DNA of 64,000 bases from Ruminococcus sp. (GTDB lineage Bacteria > Bacillota > Clostridia > Oscillospirales > Ruminococcaceae), in NCBI GenBank assembly GCA_017460665.1, contig JAFUAO010000010.1, positions 62,001-126,000 of the forward strand, read 5' to 3'. Position numbers and translations under genes: made by a program. Shown piece by piece: positions 16,619-25,207 of the stretch; position 1 is the stretch's first letter, and each line of letters starts with the position of its first letter. A model generated the notes under the pieces. It worked only from the letters and a program-made list of their open reading frames with translations. It made no database searches and was not told the origin of the DNA.

Positions 16619-18124
16619 ATGGAAAATGATAACAAAATGCCGGTCGTGCTGATCGGCAATTCTTTTAAGTACGAGGTGGAGGCCACCTGCAAGCTGTTCT
16701 TCCATACAAGGCGCTATCGGTTCTCGGAAGACCCTGCTGACGCCTCCGGCGAGCAGTTCATACTGGCAAAGATCTCCGATGAGGGGGATCAGGCCCTGCT
16801 TTTCGCAAAGGTGAAGCTCTCCGGACGTGAGGCGGTCTCAGGTGAGAAGAGGCTGCCTGCTTCGGCGGAGAAGTCTCAGCGTGAGCACGAGCTTTGCAGA
16901 GTGCTCTTTCACCTGCTGTCAGACCTAACAGGGATAAGGCCGCCATGGGGCCTGATGACCGGTATCAGGCCGGTCAAGAAAGTCACTGAGCTCATGGACA
17001 AAGGGCTTTCCCGGCAGGAGATCGAGAAGAGCCTCACTGAGCGCTTCGAGCTCATGCCGGACAAGCTGCGCCTTGCCTATGAGACTGCAAAAAACCAGCA
17101 GCCGATCCTCCAAAAGATCGACAGCGGCGCTGTCAGCCTGTACGTTTCGATCCCCTTCTGCCCCACTCGGTGCAGCTACTGCTCATTCGTTTCACACTCC
17201 ATGGAGTCCGCCATAAAGCTGATGCCGGAGTATGTGGAGGCTCTCTGCCGGGAGCTCAGGATCATCGGCAAGCTGATAAAAAAATACGGCACCCGGATCG
17301 ACACGGTGTACTTCGGCGGAGGCACGCCTACCTCCCTTGAGGCCGGGGATATTCGCACGATAATGGAGTGCGTGGCGGAGAGCTTCGACCTGGACAAGAT
17401 CCGTGAGTACAGCTTCGAGGCCGGCCGTCCCGACACCATGACCGAGGAAAAGCTCCGGGTCATCAAGGAGCTGGGCGCCACAAGGATCTCGGTGAACACT
17501 CAGACCCTCAATGACGATGTGCTGAGGGTCATCGGCAGAAGGCACTCCGGCGCTGACTTCATCGCAGCCTTTGAGACTGCAAGAAAGCTGGGCTTCGACA
17601 ACATCAACACCGACCTTATCGCCGGGCTCCCCACTGAGTCCTACGAGAGCTTTAGGGACTCCCTCGACAAGGTGGTGGAGCTCTCTCCTGAGAGCATCAC
17701 TGTCCACACGCTGACCATCAAGCGCTCGGCGAGCCTTTTCGCTGAGAGCAGCGAGGGCTCCCAGGGACAGGCGGCGAGAATGGTGAGCTACAGCGTCGAG
17801 AAGCTCATGGAGAACGGCTATCTGCCCTACTATATGTACCGCCAGAAGAACACCGTTGACGACCTTGAGAACGTGGGCTACGCCAAAAAGGGCTTCGAGA
17901 GCTGGTACAATATCTTCATCATGGACGACACTCAGACGATCATGGGCGCAGGCTGTGCTGCTTCGACTAAGCTGGTGTTCCCCGGCGGAAGGATCAAGAG
18001 AGTGCATAATTACAAGTTCCCCTATGAGTACATCAGACAGTTCGACAAGCTCATGAAAAAGAAAAAGGAGGCAGAGGAATGCTTGCAAAAAATCAGCTCC
18101 ATACCGCCCAGATCACTGGCCTGA
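16619..18124 (+). CDS. hemZ: coproporphyrinogen dehydrogenase-like radical SAM protein HemZ
   Basis: Member of the HemN/HemZ oxygen-independent coproporphyrinogen oxidase-like radical SAM family. The CxxxCxxC cluster motif is CPTRCSYC (near residue 178), followed by the glycine-rich SAM-binding segment YFGGGTPTS. A HemZ-specific N-terminal domain of about 160 residues precedes the radical SAM core. The protein is 501 residues. True haem synthesis is unproven for such clostridial proteins; heme-related or other anaerobic functions are possible. The start ATG at 16619 follows the TAA of the previous gene by one base, suggesting translational coupling. The 3' end overlaps the next gene by 46 bases. 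Confidence 0.88.
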   Translation: MENDNKMPVVLIGNSFKYEVEATCKLFFHTRRYRFSEDPADASGEQFILAKISDEGDQALLFAKVKLSGREAVSGEKRLPASAEKSQREHELCRVLFHLLSDLTGIRPPWGLMTGIRPVKKVTELMDKGLSRQEIEKSLTERFELMPDKLRLAYETAKNQQPILQKIDSGAVSLYVSIPFCPTRCSYCSFVSHSMESAIKLMPEYVEALCRELRIIGKLIKKYGTRIDTVYFGGGTPTSLEAGDIRTIMECVAESFDLDKIREYSFEAGRPDTMTEEKLRVIKELGATRISVNTQTLNDDVLRVIGRRHSGADFIAAFETARKLGFDNINTDLIAGLPTESYESFRDSLDKVVELSPESITVHTLTIKRSASLFAESSEGSQGQAARMVSYSVEKLMENGYLPYYMYRQKNTVDDLENVGYAKKGFESWYNIFIMDDTQTIMGAGCAASTKLVFPGGRIKRVHNYKFPYEYIRQFDKLMKKKKEAEECLQKISSIPPRSLA

Positions 18125-19434
18125 CCTCCGAGGGCAGCGGCGTTTGCAGAGTGGAGGAGATGGCAGTTTTCGTGCCCGGGACCGCCGTGGGCGACGTTGT
18201 GGAGCTCCGGATCGTCAAGGTCATGAGCAGGTACGCCTTCGGCATAGTGGAAAGGATAGTTTCTGCCTCGCCTGACCGTGTGGAGCCGGACTGCCCTGTC
18301 TATAAAAAGTGCGGCGGCTGCGTCTACAGGCATATCTCCTATGAGGCAGAGTGCAGGGCAAAGGACACTGTGGTCCGTGACGCCTTCACAAGGCTGGGCG
18401 GCCTTTCGCCGGAGTTTGACAGCTTCATCTCTGCGGAGGAGACCTGCCGCTACCGCAACAAGGCACAGTTCCCTCTTGCGCTGGCTGACGGGAAGGCCGT
18501 CTGCGGCTTCTATGCCCCTCGCAGTCACAGAGTAGTCCCCGTGGAGGACTGCCCTCTCCAGCCGGAGGTCTTCTCACAGATAATGAGGCTCAGCATGGAC
18601 TTCATCAACAGGAAAAAGCTGCCGGTCTACGACGAGCGGACCCACACCGGGATCCTCCGGCACATATACCTCCGGAAGGGCACCTACTCCGGCCAGATCA
18701 TGGTCTGCTTCGTGGTCAGGAAGGACATCTCACAGCAGCTCTCTCCCCTTGTCAGCGCTCTTGCTGAGGAGTTTCCCCAGATCTGCGACATCGAAATGAA
18801 CATAAACCCCAAGGACACTAACGTGATCCTCGGCAGGGAGTGGCGGACGCTCCATGGCTCGCCGATCATCGACACCATGTGCGGGAATAAGATCATGATC
18901 TCGCCACCCTCCTTCTATCAGGTGAACACCGTTCAGGCCGAGAGGCTCTACGCAAAGGCGCTGGAGCTGGCAGATCCTGCTCCCGGCGCCGTGATCGCCG
19001 ATCTGTACTGCGGAGCCGGCACGATCGGGCTCTCTATGGCTCACAGGGCGGCCTCTGTGGTCGGTATCGAGATAGTTCCTGAAGCCGTTGAGGACGCCCG
19101 GCGAAACGCTTCCCTTAACAGGATCGGGAACGCTGAGTTCTACTGCGGCGATGCAGGTGAGGTCTTCCGGGAGCTCCGGGAAAAGGGCTGCTCACCGGAC
19201 ATCATTCTGCTGGATCCCCCAAGGAAGGGCTGCTCTCAGGAGACCCTTGAGGCGGTCTGTCAGGCCACCCCTGAGAGGATCGTCATGATCTCATGCGACC
19301 CCTCCACCGCCGCCCGGGACGCTAAGTGGCTCGCCCAGCACGGGTACTCCCCTGTCAAGGTCTGCGGCGTGGATCTCTTCCCCAGAACGAGGCACGTTGA
19401 GTGCGTAGTATCGATGTCAAGGGAGAAAGGTTGA
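18079..19434 (+). CDS. rlmD: 23S rRNA (uracil-5-)-methyltransferase, RlmD/RumA family
   Basis: SAM-dependent RNA m5U methylase, 451 residues. It has an N-terminal TRAM RNA-binding domain (about 1-58), a Cys cluster typical of the 4Fe-4S site (CPVYKKCGGC near residue 75, with a later Cys), then the methyltransferase fold with DLYCGAGTIGLSMA. The catalytic part has DPPRKGCSQE and the nucleophile Cys in ISCDPSTAARD. Which uracil is modified (1939 or 747) cannot be read from sequence. Its GGAGG lies inside the end of hemZ, 7 bases before the ATG, so the 46-base overlap is real. It is the last gene of the core run; the region after it changes in character. Confidence 0.92.
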   Translation: MLAKNQLHTAQITGLTSEGSGVCRVEEMAVFVPGTAVGDVVELRIVKVMSRYAFGIVERIVSASPDRVEPDCPVYKKCGGCVYRHISYEAECRAKDTVVRDAFTRLGGLSPEFDSFISAEETCRYRNKAQFPLALADGKAVCGFYAPRSHRVVPVEDCPLQPEVFSQIMRLSMDFINRKKLPVYDERTHTGILRHIYLRKGTYSGQIMVCFVVRKDISQQLSPLVSALAEEFPQICDIEMNINPKDTNVILGREWRTLHGSPIIDTMCGNKIMISPPSFYQVNTVQAERLYAKALELADPAPGAVIADLYCGAGTIGLSMAHRAASVVGIEIVPEAVEDARRNASLNRIGNAEFYCGDAGEVFRELREKGCSPDIILLDPPRKGCSQETLEAVCQATPERIVMISCDPSTAARDAKWLAQHGYSPVKVCGVDLFPRTRHVECVVSMSREKG

Positions 19435-19548
19435 AAAGCACGATCATCGAGCTGACAACATTTCTTCTCACTAAATTTTGTGCATCAAATCGTTATCACA
19501 CTGCCTATGATCCAACGGAGATGTAAGCAGTAGAAAGGAGACGCTGAC

Positions 19549-19998
19549 ATGATCCTTACATGGAAGGCTTCTTGGTACGAACTAGATCAGACGATCATCG
19601 TCGGAGACAAAGACTGGTTCTATCTTCTAAGTGATGATACTGATCATTCATTTTTCAGTGATCTTTATCAGAGCAATTCTTTCATACGAAAAGAACTGAG
19701 GATCGAAAGGATCACACATCCTATACTTGGTGATGTGCGAGGCATCGTGACGATCGGGTTAGACTATACTATTTATCTGGCTGACGGGAGGGTGCTCGAA
19801 GTCAATGCCGAGGAAGATCCGGGGCATATCTACGATCCTTCAGTTGTGATCGACAACTGGACATTTGATGTGGAGGTCACTTTCATAAATGAAAAGGATC
19901 TGGCGGGAAATGTTAAAAAACGATCATTAAAAGATACAGTCAGTCGGTACAAAGTTCTATTGGGAATAACAGAAGCACCGTGGGAAAGATATGTCTGA
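19549..19998 (+). CDS. hypothetical protein, 149 residues
   Basis: No family recognised. The protein is acidic, rich in aromatic residues and has no signal peptide or membrane segment. It seems a mixed alpha/beta cytoplasmic protein (ILGDVRGIVTIGLDYTIYLADGRVLEVNAEEDP). A good ribosome site (AGAAAGGAGACGCTGAC) supports expression. Codon use is less GC-biased than the core genes just upstream, pointing to later acquisition. It is followed 76 bases later by another small orphan of similar style; small acidic orphans of this kind are often immunity proteins, but nothing here proves that. Confidence 0.6.
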   Translation: MILTWKASWYELDQTIIVGDKDWFYLLSDDTDHSFFSDLYQSNSFIRKELRIERITHPILGDVRGIVTIGLDYTIYLADGRVLEVNAEEDPGHIYDPSVVIDNWTFDVEVTFINEKDLAGNVKKRSLKDTVSRYKVLLGITEAPWERYV

Positions 19999-20074
19999 TG
20001 AATAAAAACCGTACCGCACCGCTGGATCATCCGCATTTCACATTTAACAAATACCCAAAGGATCAGGAGGGACC

Positions 20075-20539
20075 ATGCAGGTAATAACAGACGAAAAGCT
20101 CTATAACGATCTATGGGATAGGATCTATCGGGAGTACTCTTTTTCCCCTCAAAATGAAAAATGGCTTTGTCCTGATATAGCATACGATGTATACCGTTTA
20201 GGTCCTGTCTGGGATGAAAAACAGGCGGAGATAATAGATCAGATCTTTTGCAGGCTCGTCAGTGGTCATATGTACGCACTTGACTGGCATCATGACTGCT
20301 TTATTTTTGATCCTCATGAAAATATTCCCTTTGGGTATCAATATTATGACGACTCACGAGACTGCACAGTTTACTTCCCGACATATTATCCCGACGGCGA
20401 CTTTTATTTTTTCATAGCAGCCGACTGGTCATTCGGTATGTTCGGACATCCATGGAGAAATGAACTGATCGTTACAGGGATCCCACTTAGACGTGAGATC
20501 GAAAAAGCAGCTAAGGAGCTGGATCTGGAGAAACAATAA
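20075..20539 (+). CDS. DUF2716-like hypothetical protein
   Basis: 154 residues, cytoplasmic, very rich in Tyr, Trp, Phe and Asp. The C-terminal part (DGDFYFFIAADWSFGMFGHPWRNELIVTGIPL) resembles the conserved end of DUF2716 proteins, where an FG...HPW segment is typical; I recall this from memory and have not searched. Function unknown. AGGAGGGACC precedes the ATG. It pairs with the preceding orphan at 19549. Confidence 0.6.
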   Translation: MQVITDEKLYNDLWDRIYREYSFSPQNEKWLCPDIAYDVYRLGPVWDEKQAEIIDQIFCRLVSGHMYALDWHHDCFIFDPHENIPFGYQYYDDSRDCTVYFPTYYPDGDFYFFIAADWSFGMFGHPWRNELIVTGIPLRREIEKAAKELDLEKQ

Positions 20540-20551
20540 AGGAGATGTTCC

Positions 20552-20736
20552 TGTGTGGATATCGAAGCCTATGATATCTGACACGGATAGGTACATCGGA
20601 TCGGCTTTGAGCCAAACGGAAGATCCCTCTCACCAAGCAGGAGCACCTCGACTTCCTGCCTGATGAGGGGGATCTGCTTATCGCTGTTAGGCATTTTGTG
20701 GGCTTTGCCGCACGCTACTCCACGCTGAAGAACTGA
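20552..20736 (+). pseudogene. degenerate gene remnant
   Basis: Between two real genes lie traces of coding sequence in more than one frame. The clearest is KIPLTKQEHLDFLPDEGD then LLIAVRHFVGFAARYSTLKN and a TGA at 20734-20736. Upstream pieces (DIEAYDI, then DTDRYIGSALS in another frame) need at least two frame changes to join. The original family is not recognised. Low confidence. Confidence 0.35.
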
Positions 20737-20815
20737 AAAAACTGAGCGGTATCATTGGGTCTGTATCTTTGAGCCATGATCTTTCTCTTTCCTCGAAAGA
20801 CCGCCTGTTTTTAGC

Positions 20816-20845
20816 TTGACAAAAGCGGTACTATAATGCTATAAT
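20816..20845 (+). promoter_or_regulatory. promoter of nitroreductase-flavodoxin unit
   Basis: Perfect consensus boxes TTGACA (20816-20821) and TATAAT (20840-20845) with an 18-bp spacer. The predicted transcript has an untranslated leader of about 185 bases. Confidence 0.85.
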
Positions 20846-20851
20846 GAGTAA

Positions 20852-21035
20852 AACCACGGAGCGCATGAGCGCTCCCAAGGAAACTACTGACCCGAAGACT
20901 GATACCACAAGAGGACCGACAAAAGCCACAGCCGGGATCGAGCTTATACCGGCGATCTTGACGATACAGATACAGTGTCCGCAAGGATCTGGACAGCACG
21001 CTCAAGCTCAAAAATAAGATCAGGAGGATCATTTC
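20852..21035 (+). promoter_or_regulatory. long structured leader, class unknown
   Basis: The leader begins with a perfect hairpin (GGAGCGC, loop ATGA, GCGCTCC; 20858-20875). A later segment is closed by GAGCTT near 20940 and AAGCTC near 21005, with an inner GTCC/GGAC stem. No intrinsic terminator was seen. I compared it by eye with the common riboswitch cores (SAM, TPP, FMN, glycine, fluoride) and found no match. It could be a regulatory RNA or simply old coding sequence. Confidence 0.4.
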
Positions 21036-21548
21036 ATGGAATTCAAAGAAGTTATCAGGGACCGCTATTCTTGCAAGAAGTACAGCGGCCGTCAGGTCGA
21101 GCCGGAAAAGCTCGCCGCCATTCTCGAGGCAGGCAGACTTGCTCCTACTGCAAAGAATTTGCAGGAGCAGCACATCTATGTGATCCAGTCCGCTGAAAAG
21201 CTCGCTGTTATCGACCAGCTTACGCCCTGCCGCTACGGTGCGCCGACCGTTCTGGTGGTCGCATTCGACAAGAATAATGTGTTCACCTACCCCGGCGAAA
21301 AGCGACATTCCGGCGTGGAGGATGCCACGATCGTTGCAACTCACCTGGTACTTGCAGCCGCTGACGAGGGCGTTGATAGCTGCTGGCTCAATTATTTCGA
21401 TCCCGACAAGGTAGCAGAGCTGCTGGGTCTGCCGGAAAACGAGGAAGTGCTGATGCTTCTGGATCTCGGCTACGCAGCAGAGGGCACAGGTCCCCTTCCA
21501 AATCACAGCAGCAGAAAGCCTCTGTCTGAGACTGTGACATATCTGTAA
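21036..21548 (+). CDS. nitroreductase-family FMN-dependent oxidoreductase
   Basis: 170-residue member of the nitroreductase fold, which uses FMN and NAD(P)H to reduce nitro compounds, quinones or flavins. The N-terminal RYSCKKYSGRQVEPEKLAAIL is the phosphate-binding signature, and the C-terminal LDLGYAAEGTGPLP with Arg in SSRKPLSE is the usual end. It belongs to the short class without a ferredoxin domain. AGGAGGATCATTTC precedes the ATG. It is followed after 19 bases by a flavodoxin, so the pair probably forms a redox operon under the 20816 promoter. Confidence 0.9.
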   Translation: MEFKEVIRDRYSCKKYSGRQVEPEKLAAILEAGRLAPTAKNLQEQHIYVIQSAEKLAVIDQLTPCRYGAPTVLVVAFDKNNVFTYPGEKRHSGVEDATIVATHLVLAAADEGVDSCWLNYFDPDKVAELLGLPENEEVLMLLDLGYAAEGTGPLPNHSSRKPLSETVTYL

Positions 21549-21567
21549 GATCCGGGAGGAAGGTCAC

Positions 21568-21963
21568 ATGGTCGCAGTCAGATATTTTTCAAAGTCCGGC
21601 AACACCCGTCAGATCGCCGAGGCGATCGCTGAGGGCGCCGGCGTAAAGTCGGTGTCGATCACGGAAGAACCGGCATTTACGCAGCACGCAGATATACTCT
21701 TTCTCGGCGGTGCGCCCTATGCCAATATCATGGCTCCGGAGCTGAAGGCCTATGCCGAGAAACTGTCACCGGAGCTGGTCGGCAAGGTCGTTCTATTCAC
21801 CACGTCCAACTGGTCAAGGCGGACGGTCCTCGCACTCAAAAAGCAGCTCCGTGAGAAGGGTATCACGGTGGAGGAGGAATTCTTCTACGCACATATGCTG
21901 CGGATCCGGAGCAGACTTGACGCTGCAAAGGAGTTCGGAAGAAAATACAGTACCGCAAAATAA
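21568..21963 (+). CDS. flavodoxin-family protein
   Basis: 131 residues. The FMN phosphate loop is YFSKSGNTRQIAEAI at the N-terminus, followed by the second loop FLGGAPYANIM and the third near TTSNWSRRT. A low-potential electron carrier or flavodoxin-like oxidoreductase; the redox partner is unknown but the co-transcribed nitroreductase is a natural candidate. It belongs to a run of flavodoxin-fold genes in this region. GGGAGGAAGGTCAC precedes the ATG. Confidence 0.88.
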   Translation: MVAVRYFSKSGNTRQIAEAIAEGAGVKSVSITEEPAFTQHADILFLGGAPYANIMAPELKAYAEKLSPELVGKVVLFTTSNWSRRTVLALKKQLREKGITVEEEFFYAHMLRIRSRLDAAKEFGRKYSTAK

Positions 21964-22028
21964 ACAAGGAGGGCTACATAATGAGCACGATCGTTATTTA
22001 TTTCAGTGCAGAAACGGGCAAAACAAGA

Positions 22029-22830
22029 GTCCCTTTTTACTTTTGTGTTGCTGATAAGACAGATCGGGACCTCTGTGTGTATTTGAATAGGAGATGATAC
22101 TGTGAACTTTTTATGCACCTGCTGCAAGCAGCGTATCACGAAAGGAGAGCGGGTCTCTCGGCTGGTCGAGAGTGCAGGAGTTCATAATTACGCTTATCAT
22201 ATGGAATGGGCAGTATTTGATGAAGAGGAAATTTCAAGACCGATCACAGAGAGAAAATGGTCAGACAGAAATATACAGCCAATAGTCGGCGATAAACGGA
22301 TACTTCGGGTAAAAAGACCGTTTGATGAAGACCTTGGCGGTGTGTTCACCAATATATATGAACCGTGGCAGATGTTCTATAATGGCTGGGACAGCGCCGA
22401 GAGCCCGGAAGATATCCAAAAAACCTGCGCTGTACTGTGCCGGTTCGATGAGGTGCTTTGGGCAGATGAGTTTTCTGCATACATCGTTGTCACGGTATTA
22501 CATACCCTGCCCCTCTGCCGGCTGCATCAGGTGTTCCCTGAGACTGTGACAGACCGAAATTTTTCGAGGAGTTTGGTTTCGGTGATGATGTCTGGACGGA
22601 GTATGAGGACGAGCATCTGCTCTATCGTACATGGTCTGCTCAGGGCGATATCGGCGATGTGCAGCTGCTCTATACAGACAACAGCGGAAAGCGTCATGAA
22701 ATACTGAGCGGCTATATCGACGGTCACAACTGCGAATCCTACGTCTTGGGAAATGATGTCAATGCGTAACAGTAAGTATACTGTACATGAGATCCTGATC
22801 TACCTCAGGAACACTTTTGTAAATAGGTAG
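22029..22830. mobile_element. 802-bp transposable element with inverted ends and 8-bp target duplication
   Basis: The insert lies between two copies of AAACAAGA. Its ends are imperfect inverted repeats: the first 26 bases (22029-22054) match the reverse complement of the last 26 (22805-22830) at 18 positions, including the shared blocks TTTAC, GTGTT and CTGA. No transposase is encoded; instead it carries one other gene. It is thus a non-autonomous, MITE-like element with a passenger. The 8-bp duplication fits several IS families; I cannot assign one. Confidence 0.8.
22102..22768 (+). pseudogene. passenger gene of the inserted element, frameshifted
   Basis: A GTG start at 22102 (AGGAGATGATACT before it) opens a frame with an N-terminal Cys motif (FLCTCCKQRITKGERVSRL), possibly a small zinc site. 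About residue 150, near 22545-22560, the plausible reading moves to the next frame. That frame then gives PKFFEEFGFGDDVWTEYEDE through YIDGHNCESYVLGNDVNA to a TAA at 22766-22768. Joined, the product would be about 222 residues. I do not recognise the family. The frame change may be a mutation or a base-calling error. Confidence 0.6.
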
Positions 22831-23298
22831 AAACAAGAAAGATCGCAGAGGAGCTTGCGCAGAAGCTGGAGGCAGATATTTTCGAGATCAAGCCGGAGCA
22901 GCCTTATGCCGCTGCTGACATGAAGTGGACGAACCCGCTTGCCAGGTGCAATAAGGAAAAGTTCGGCAAGAAGGACGTGCCCGTGGCTGGAAAGATCGAG
23001 AACTGGGGCGATTACGACACCGTTTATCTCGGGTTCCCGATCTGGTATTACGCCGCCCCGAATGTGATCAACACCTTCTGCAAGGGCTATGACTGGCATG
23101 GAAAAACTCTCCATATCTTCGCAACATCAGGCAGCAGCGGGATCGGGAAGTCCGCCGAAAAGCTGGCGCCCTATATCGAGGGCGCAAACATTGCCGACGC
23201 AAAGAGAGTCACTTCTGCATCGGAGATCGTTTGAAAGGATCAAAGAAAGATCACATCTGTCGCCCATGATCGTTCGATAAAAAGGAGGACCGATCATT

Positions 23299-23777
23299 TT
23301 GGAGGAAGAAACTATCTACACCTACACCACCTATCACGACTCGCCCCATTTCGACAAGGATCTGGTCTTCCTCGGAATAGCAGTGATCGCATTGTCGCTG
23401 ATATTTTCATCAAGGCAAAGGGCATACTGGGGCTCAGGAGGCGCTGCACGCATCCCGTGACTGCTGAGATCACCAAGATCAGCAAAAACGACCCTGCATA
23501 CTCGAAAATGCGCCACAAGTACGCCCAGTTCAACGGGACCTACAAGTACGACTACCAGGGCGTCACCTACACCGGCAACGACCGTATCGCCGGCGCAAAT
23601 ACTTCGATCCATATGGACAAGGTGGGCGATCATGTGACGATCCACATCGATCCCAACTCCCCGAAGGACCTGTATGACCGGTTCGCCGCAAACGCTCTCA
23701 GGTCCGCCCTCCTCAACGGAGGCATGATCCTCTTTGCCGGTCTTCTGCTGATCTTCGGCCCGTTTATCATTCGATGA
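23299..23777 (+). pseudogene. DUF3592-like membrane protein, one-base frameshift
   Basis: A frame from a TTG at 23299 (AAAGGAGG ten bases before) encodes EEETIYTYTTYHDSPHFDKD and a transmembrane helix, then stops at 23460. The rest of the protein continues in another frame to 23777: GILGLRRRCTHPVTAEITKI onward, a beta-rich domain, and a second helix (NGGMILFAGLLLIFGPFII). Adding one T to the TTTT run at 23404-23407 joins the two parts. Helix, beta domain, helix with the KYDYQGVTYTG segment is the DUF3592 layout. The downstream part could also start by itself at a GTG at 23457. Function unknown. Confidence 0.65.
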
Positions 23778-23782
23778 AAACA

Positions 23783-23816
23783 CCCCCTCACCACCGGTCC
23801 GCCGATGATGAGGGGG
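23783..23816. terminator. bidirectional terminator
   Basis: Eight-base-pair stem CCCCCTCA/TGAGGGGG between two convergent genes; on the minus strand it is followed by TGTTTT and on the plus strand by CTTCTTTATT. Confidence 0.7.
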
Positions 23817-23821
23817 CTTCT

Positions 23822-24631
23822 TTATTCTGTGGGGATCTGTGGGATACGGGCGTAGAGCTCCTCTGCCACCGAACGCATCTGAGGGTCTATCCGGCTCCTG
23901 CACTCCTCCGCCAGCTCCTGGGTAACGCCGTAGAAGGCCTCCGCCATTGCGCCGGCGATACAGGTCAGTGTGTCGCAGTCTCCTCCCAGAGAAACTGCCG
24001 TTCGGATAACGTCCTCGAAGTCAGTTCCCTCAAGGAAGGCCGTGATCGCCTCAGGGACCGTCTGCTGGCAGCTCTCCACATGATGATAGTCAGGCCTTAT
24101 CTCGTCGCAGGTCCGAGAAAGATCGTAGCCGAACTCCCGGACGATGTACTCACGGATCTCTGCCTTGGACTTTCCGCTCCGTGCAAGGAACATAGCGCTG
24201 GCAGTGGCCTCAGCTCCCTTGATCCCTTCCGGATGGTCGTGAGTCACCGAGGCTGTCAGAGCCGCCATTTTCCTCGTAGTTTCCATGTCTTTGTAGAGCC
24301 AGCCCGCCGGCGATACTCTCATGGCTGAGCCGTTGCCGTAGCTGCCGTAGGGCTTGGGGTCCTCCGAGCTGAGCCAGCCCCGGAACCTTGCGCCGTAGCC
24401 GGCGTAGGGGTATCTGTTCCCCCAGCGCCTCATGGACTCCACCAGAGCCGCTCTGATCTCCTCGTCGGGCTTTCCCTCCGAGGCAAGAAGAGCCTCCGCA
24501 ACTGCCACTGTCATTACGCTGTCGTCTGTGAACTCCGAATTTTGACTGAACAGGGGGAAGTCCTTGGTCTTGTCCCCCATATCGAACTCGTAGGGCGAGC
24601 CGATGATGTCTCCTAATATCGCTCCGATCAT
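23822..24631 (-). CDS. ADP-ribosylglycohydrolase family protein
   Basis: 269-residue DraG/ARH-fold hydrolase that would remove ADP-ribose from a protein or small-molecule target using two magnesium ions. Metal ligands are visible: GDIIGSPYE at the N-terminus, TDDS at 35-38, NGSAMR near residue 100 and the GGDCDT motif near 228. The family in Clostridia is usually of unknown substrate. AAAGGAGGTCAAAGCT precedes the ATG. The gene stands alone on the minus strand. A SirTM-like putative ADP-ribosyltransferase lies 31 kb away; a link is speculative. Confidence 0.92.
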   Translation of the reverse strand: MIGAILGDIIGSPYEFDMGDKTKDFPLFSQNSEFTDDSVMTVAVAEALLASEGKPDEEIRAALVESMRRWGNRYPYAGYGARFRGWLSSEDPKPYGSYGNGSAMRVSPAGWLYKDMETTRKMAALTASVTHDHPEGIKGAEATASAMFLARSGKSKAEIREYIVREFGYDLSRTCDEIRPDYHHVESCQQTVPEAITAFLEGTDFEDVIRTAVSLGGDCDTLTCIAGAMAEAFYGVTQELAEECRSRIDPQMRSVAEELYARIPQIPTE

Positions 24632-24713
24632 AGCTTTGACCTCCTTTACTTGATGGTCTTATTATAGCACCGTTTTGACCGAAAGTGGTCGCCTGCCATG
24701 TGACGATCTTATA

Positions 24714-25172
24714 TCACAGCTTTGCAAGAGCGCTGATCTCAGAGGCTGAGGGGTTTACCTTGCCCTCAATGAACTGTGCGCCGGGAGCGCTGGGCTGCAA
24801 GCTCTCCACGGTCTTACCGAAGCCGCTGCTGCCCGATGTTGCGAAAAGGATGATCCGCTTTCCGCTGAGATCTGCGCTCTCAAGGAAGGTATTGACGATC
24901 GTAGGTGCGATGTACCACCACACCGGGAAGCCCACATAGATCGTGTCGTAGGCCGAAAGGTCCGTATCCGAGGGAGCAAGGGCCGGACGTGAGGACTTAT
25001 CGCTCATCTCGATGCTGCTCCGGGACTGCTTATCCCTCCAGTTCAGGTCCTCACTTGTGTAGGGAACTGCCGGACGGATCTCGTGCAGGTCTGCGCCGGC
25101 CTCCTGTGCCAGCTTCTTGGCCAGGGAAGCGGTGTTGCCGCTGGCGGAAAAATATGCTACTAGTTTGCTCAT
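24714..25172 (-). CDS. flavodoxin
   Basis: 152-residue flavodoxin of the flavodoxin_4 type with three flavin loops: YFSASGNTASLAK, VGFPVWWYIAPT and FATSGSSGFGK. It is the intact paralogue of the flavodoxin broken at 21981-23234 and may cover its function. Such proteins serve as electron carriers or NAD(P)H-dependent FMN proteins. It lies 35 bases downstream of pncB on the same strand (ACAGGAGGTATCATC before the ATG), so it may be co-transcribed with NAD synthesis. Confidence 0.9.
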   Translation of the reverse strand: MSKLVAYFSASGNTASLAKKLAQEAGADLHEIRPAVPYTSEDLNWRDKQSRSSIEMSDKSSRPALAPSDTDLSAYDTIYVGFPVWWYIAPTIVNTFLESADLSGKRIILFATSGSSGFGKTVESLQPSAPGAQFIEGKVNPSASEISALAKL

Positions 25173-25207
25173 GATGATACCTCCTGTTTTTATTTTTGGG
25201 GGAGCGC

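Larger units (their letters stand above)
21981..23234 (+). pseudogene. flavodoxin gene split by an inserted element
   Basis: The gene begins at 21981 with 16 codons ending at 22028 (MSTIVIYFSAETGKTR), then is interrupted. It resumes at 22839 with KIAEELAQKLEADIFEIK and runs in frame to the TGA at 23232-23234. Removing 22029-22838 restores a perfect 147-residue flavodoxin with all three flavin loops (YFSAETGKT, GFPIWYYAAPN, FATSGSSGIGK). The interrupting DNA is flanked by the 8-base direct repeat AAACAAGA (22021-22028 and 22831-22838), as left by a transposition. The protein is a close paralogue of the flavodoxin at 24714. The third gene of the nitroreductase-flavodoxin unit is therefore inactive. 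Confidence 0.9.

Noticed and set aside
20844..21020. 57-codon frame starting at the ATG that overlaps the -10 box before the nitroreductase
   Set aside because: The ATG is part of TATAATG, upstream of the transcript start, so it cannot be translated from this promoter.
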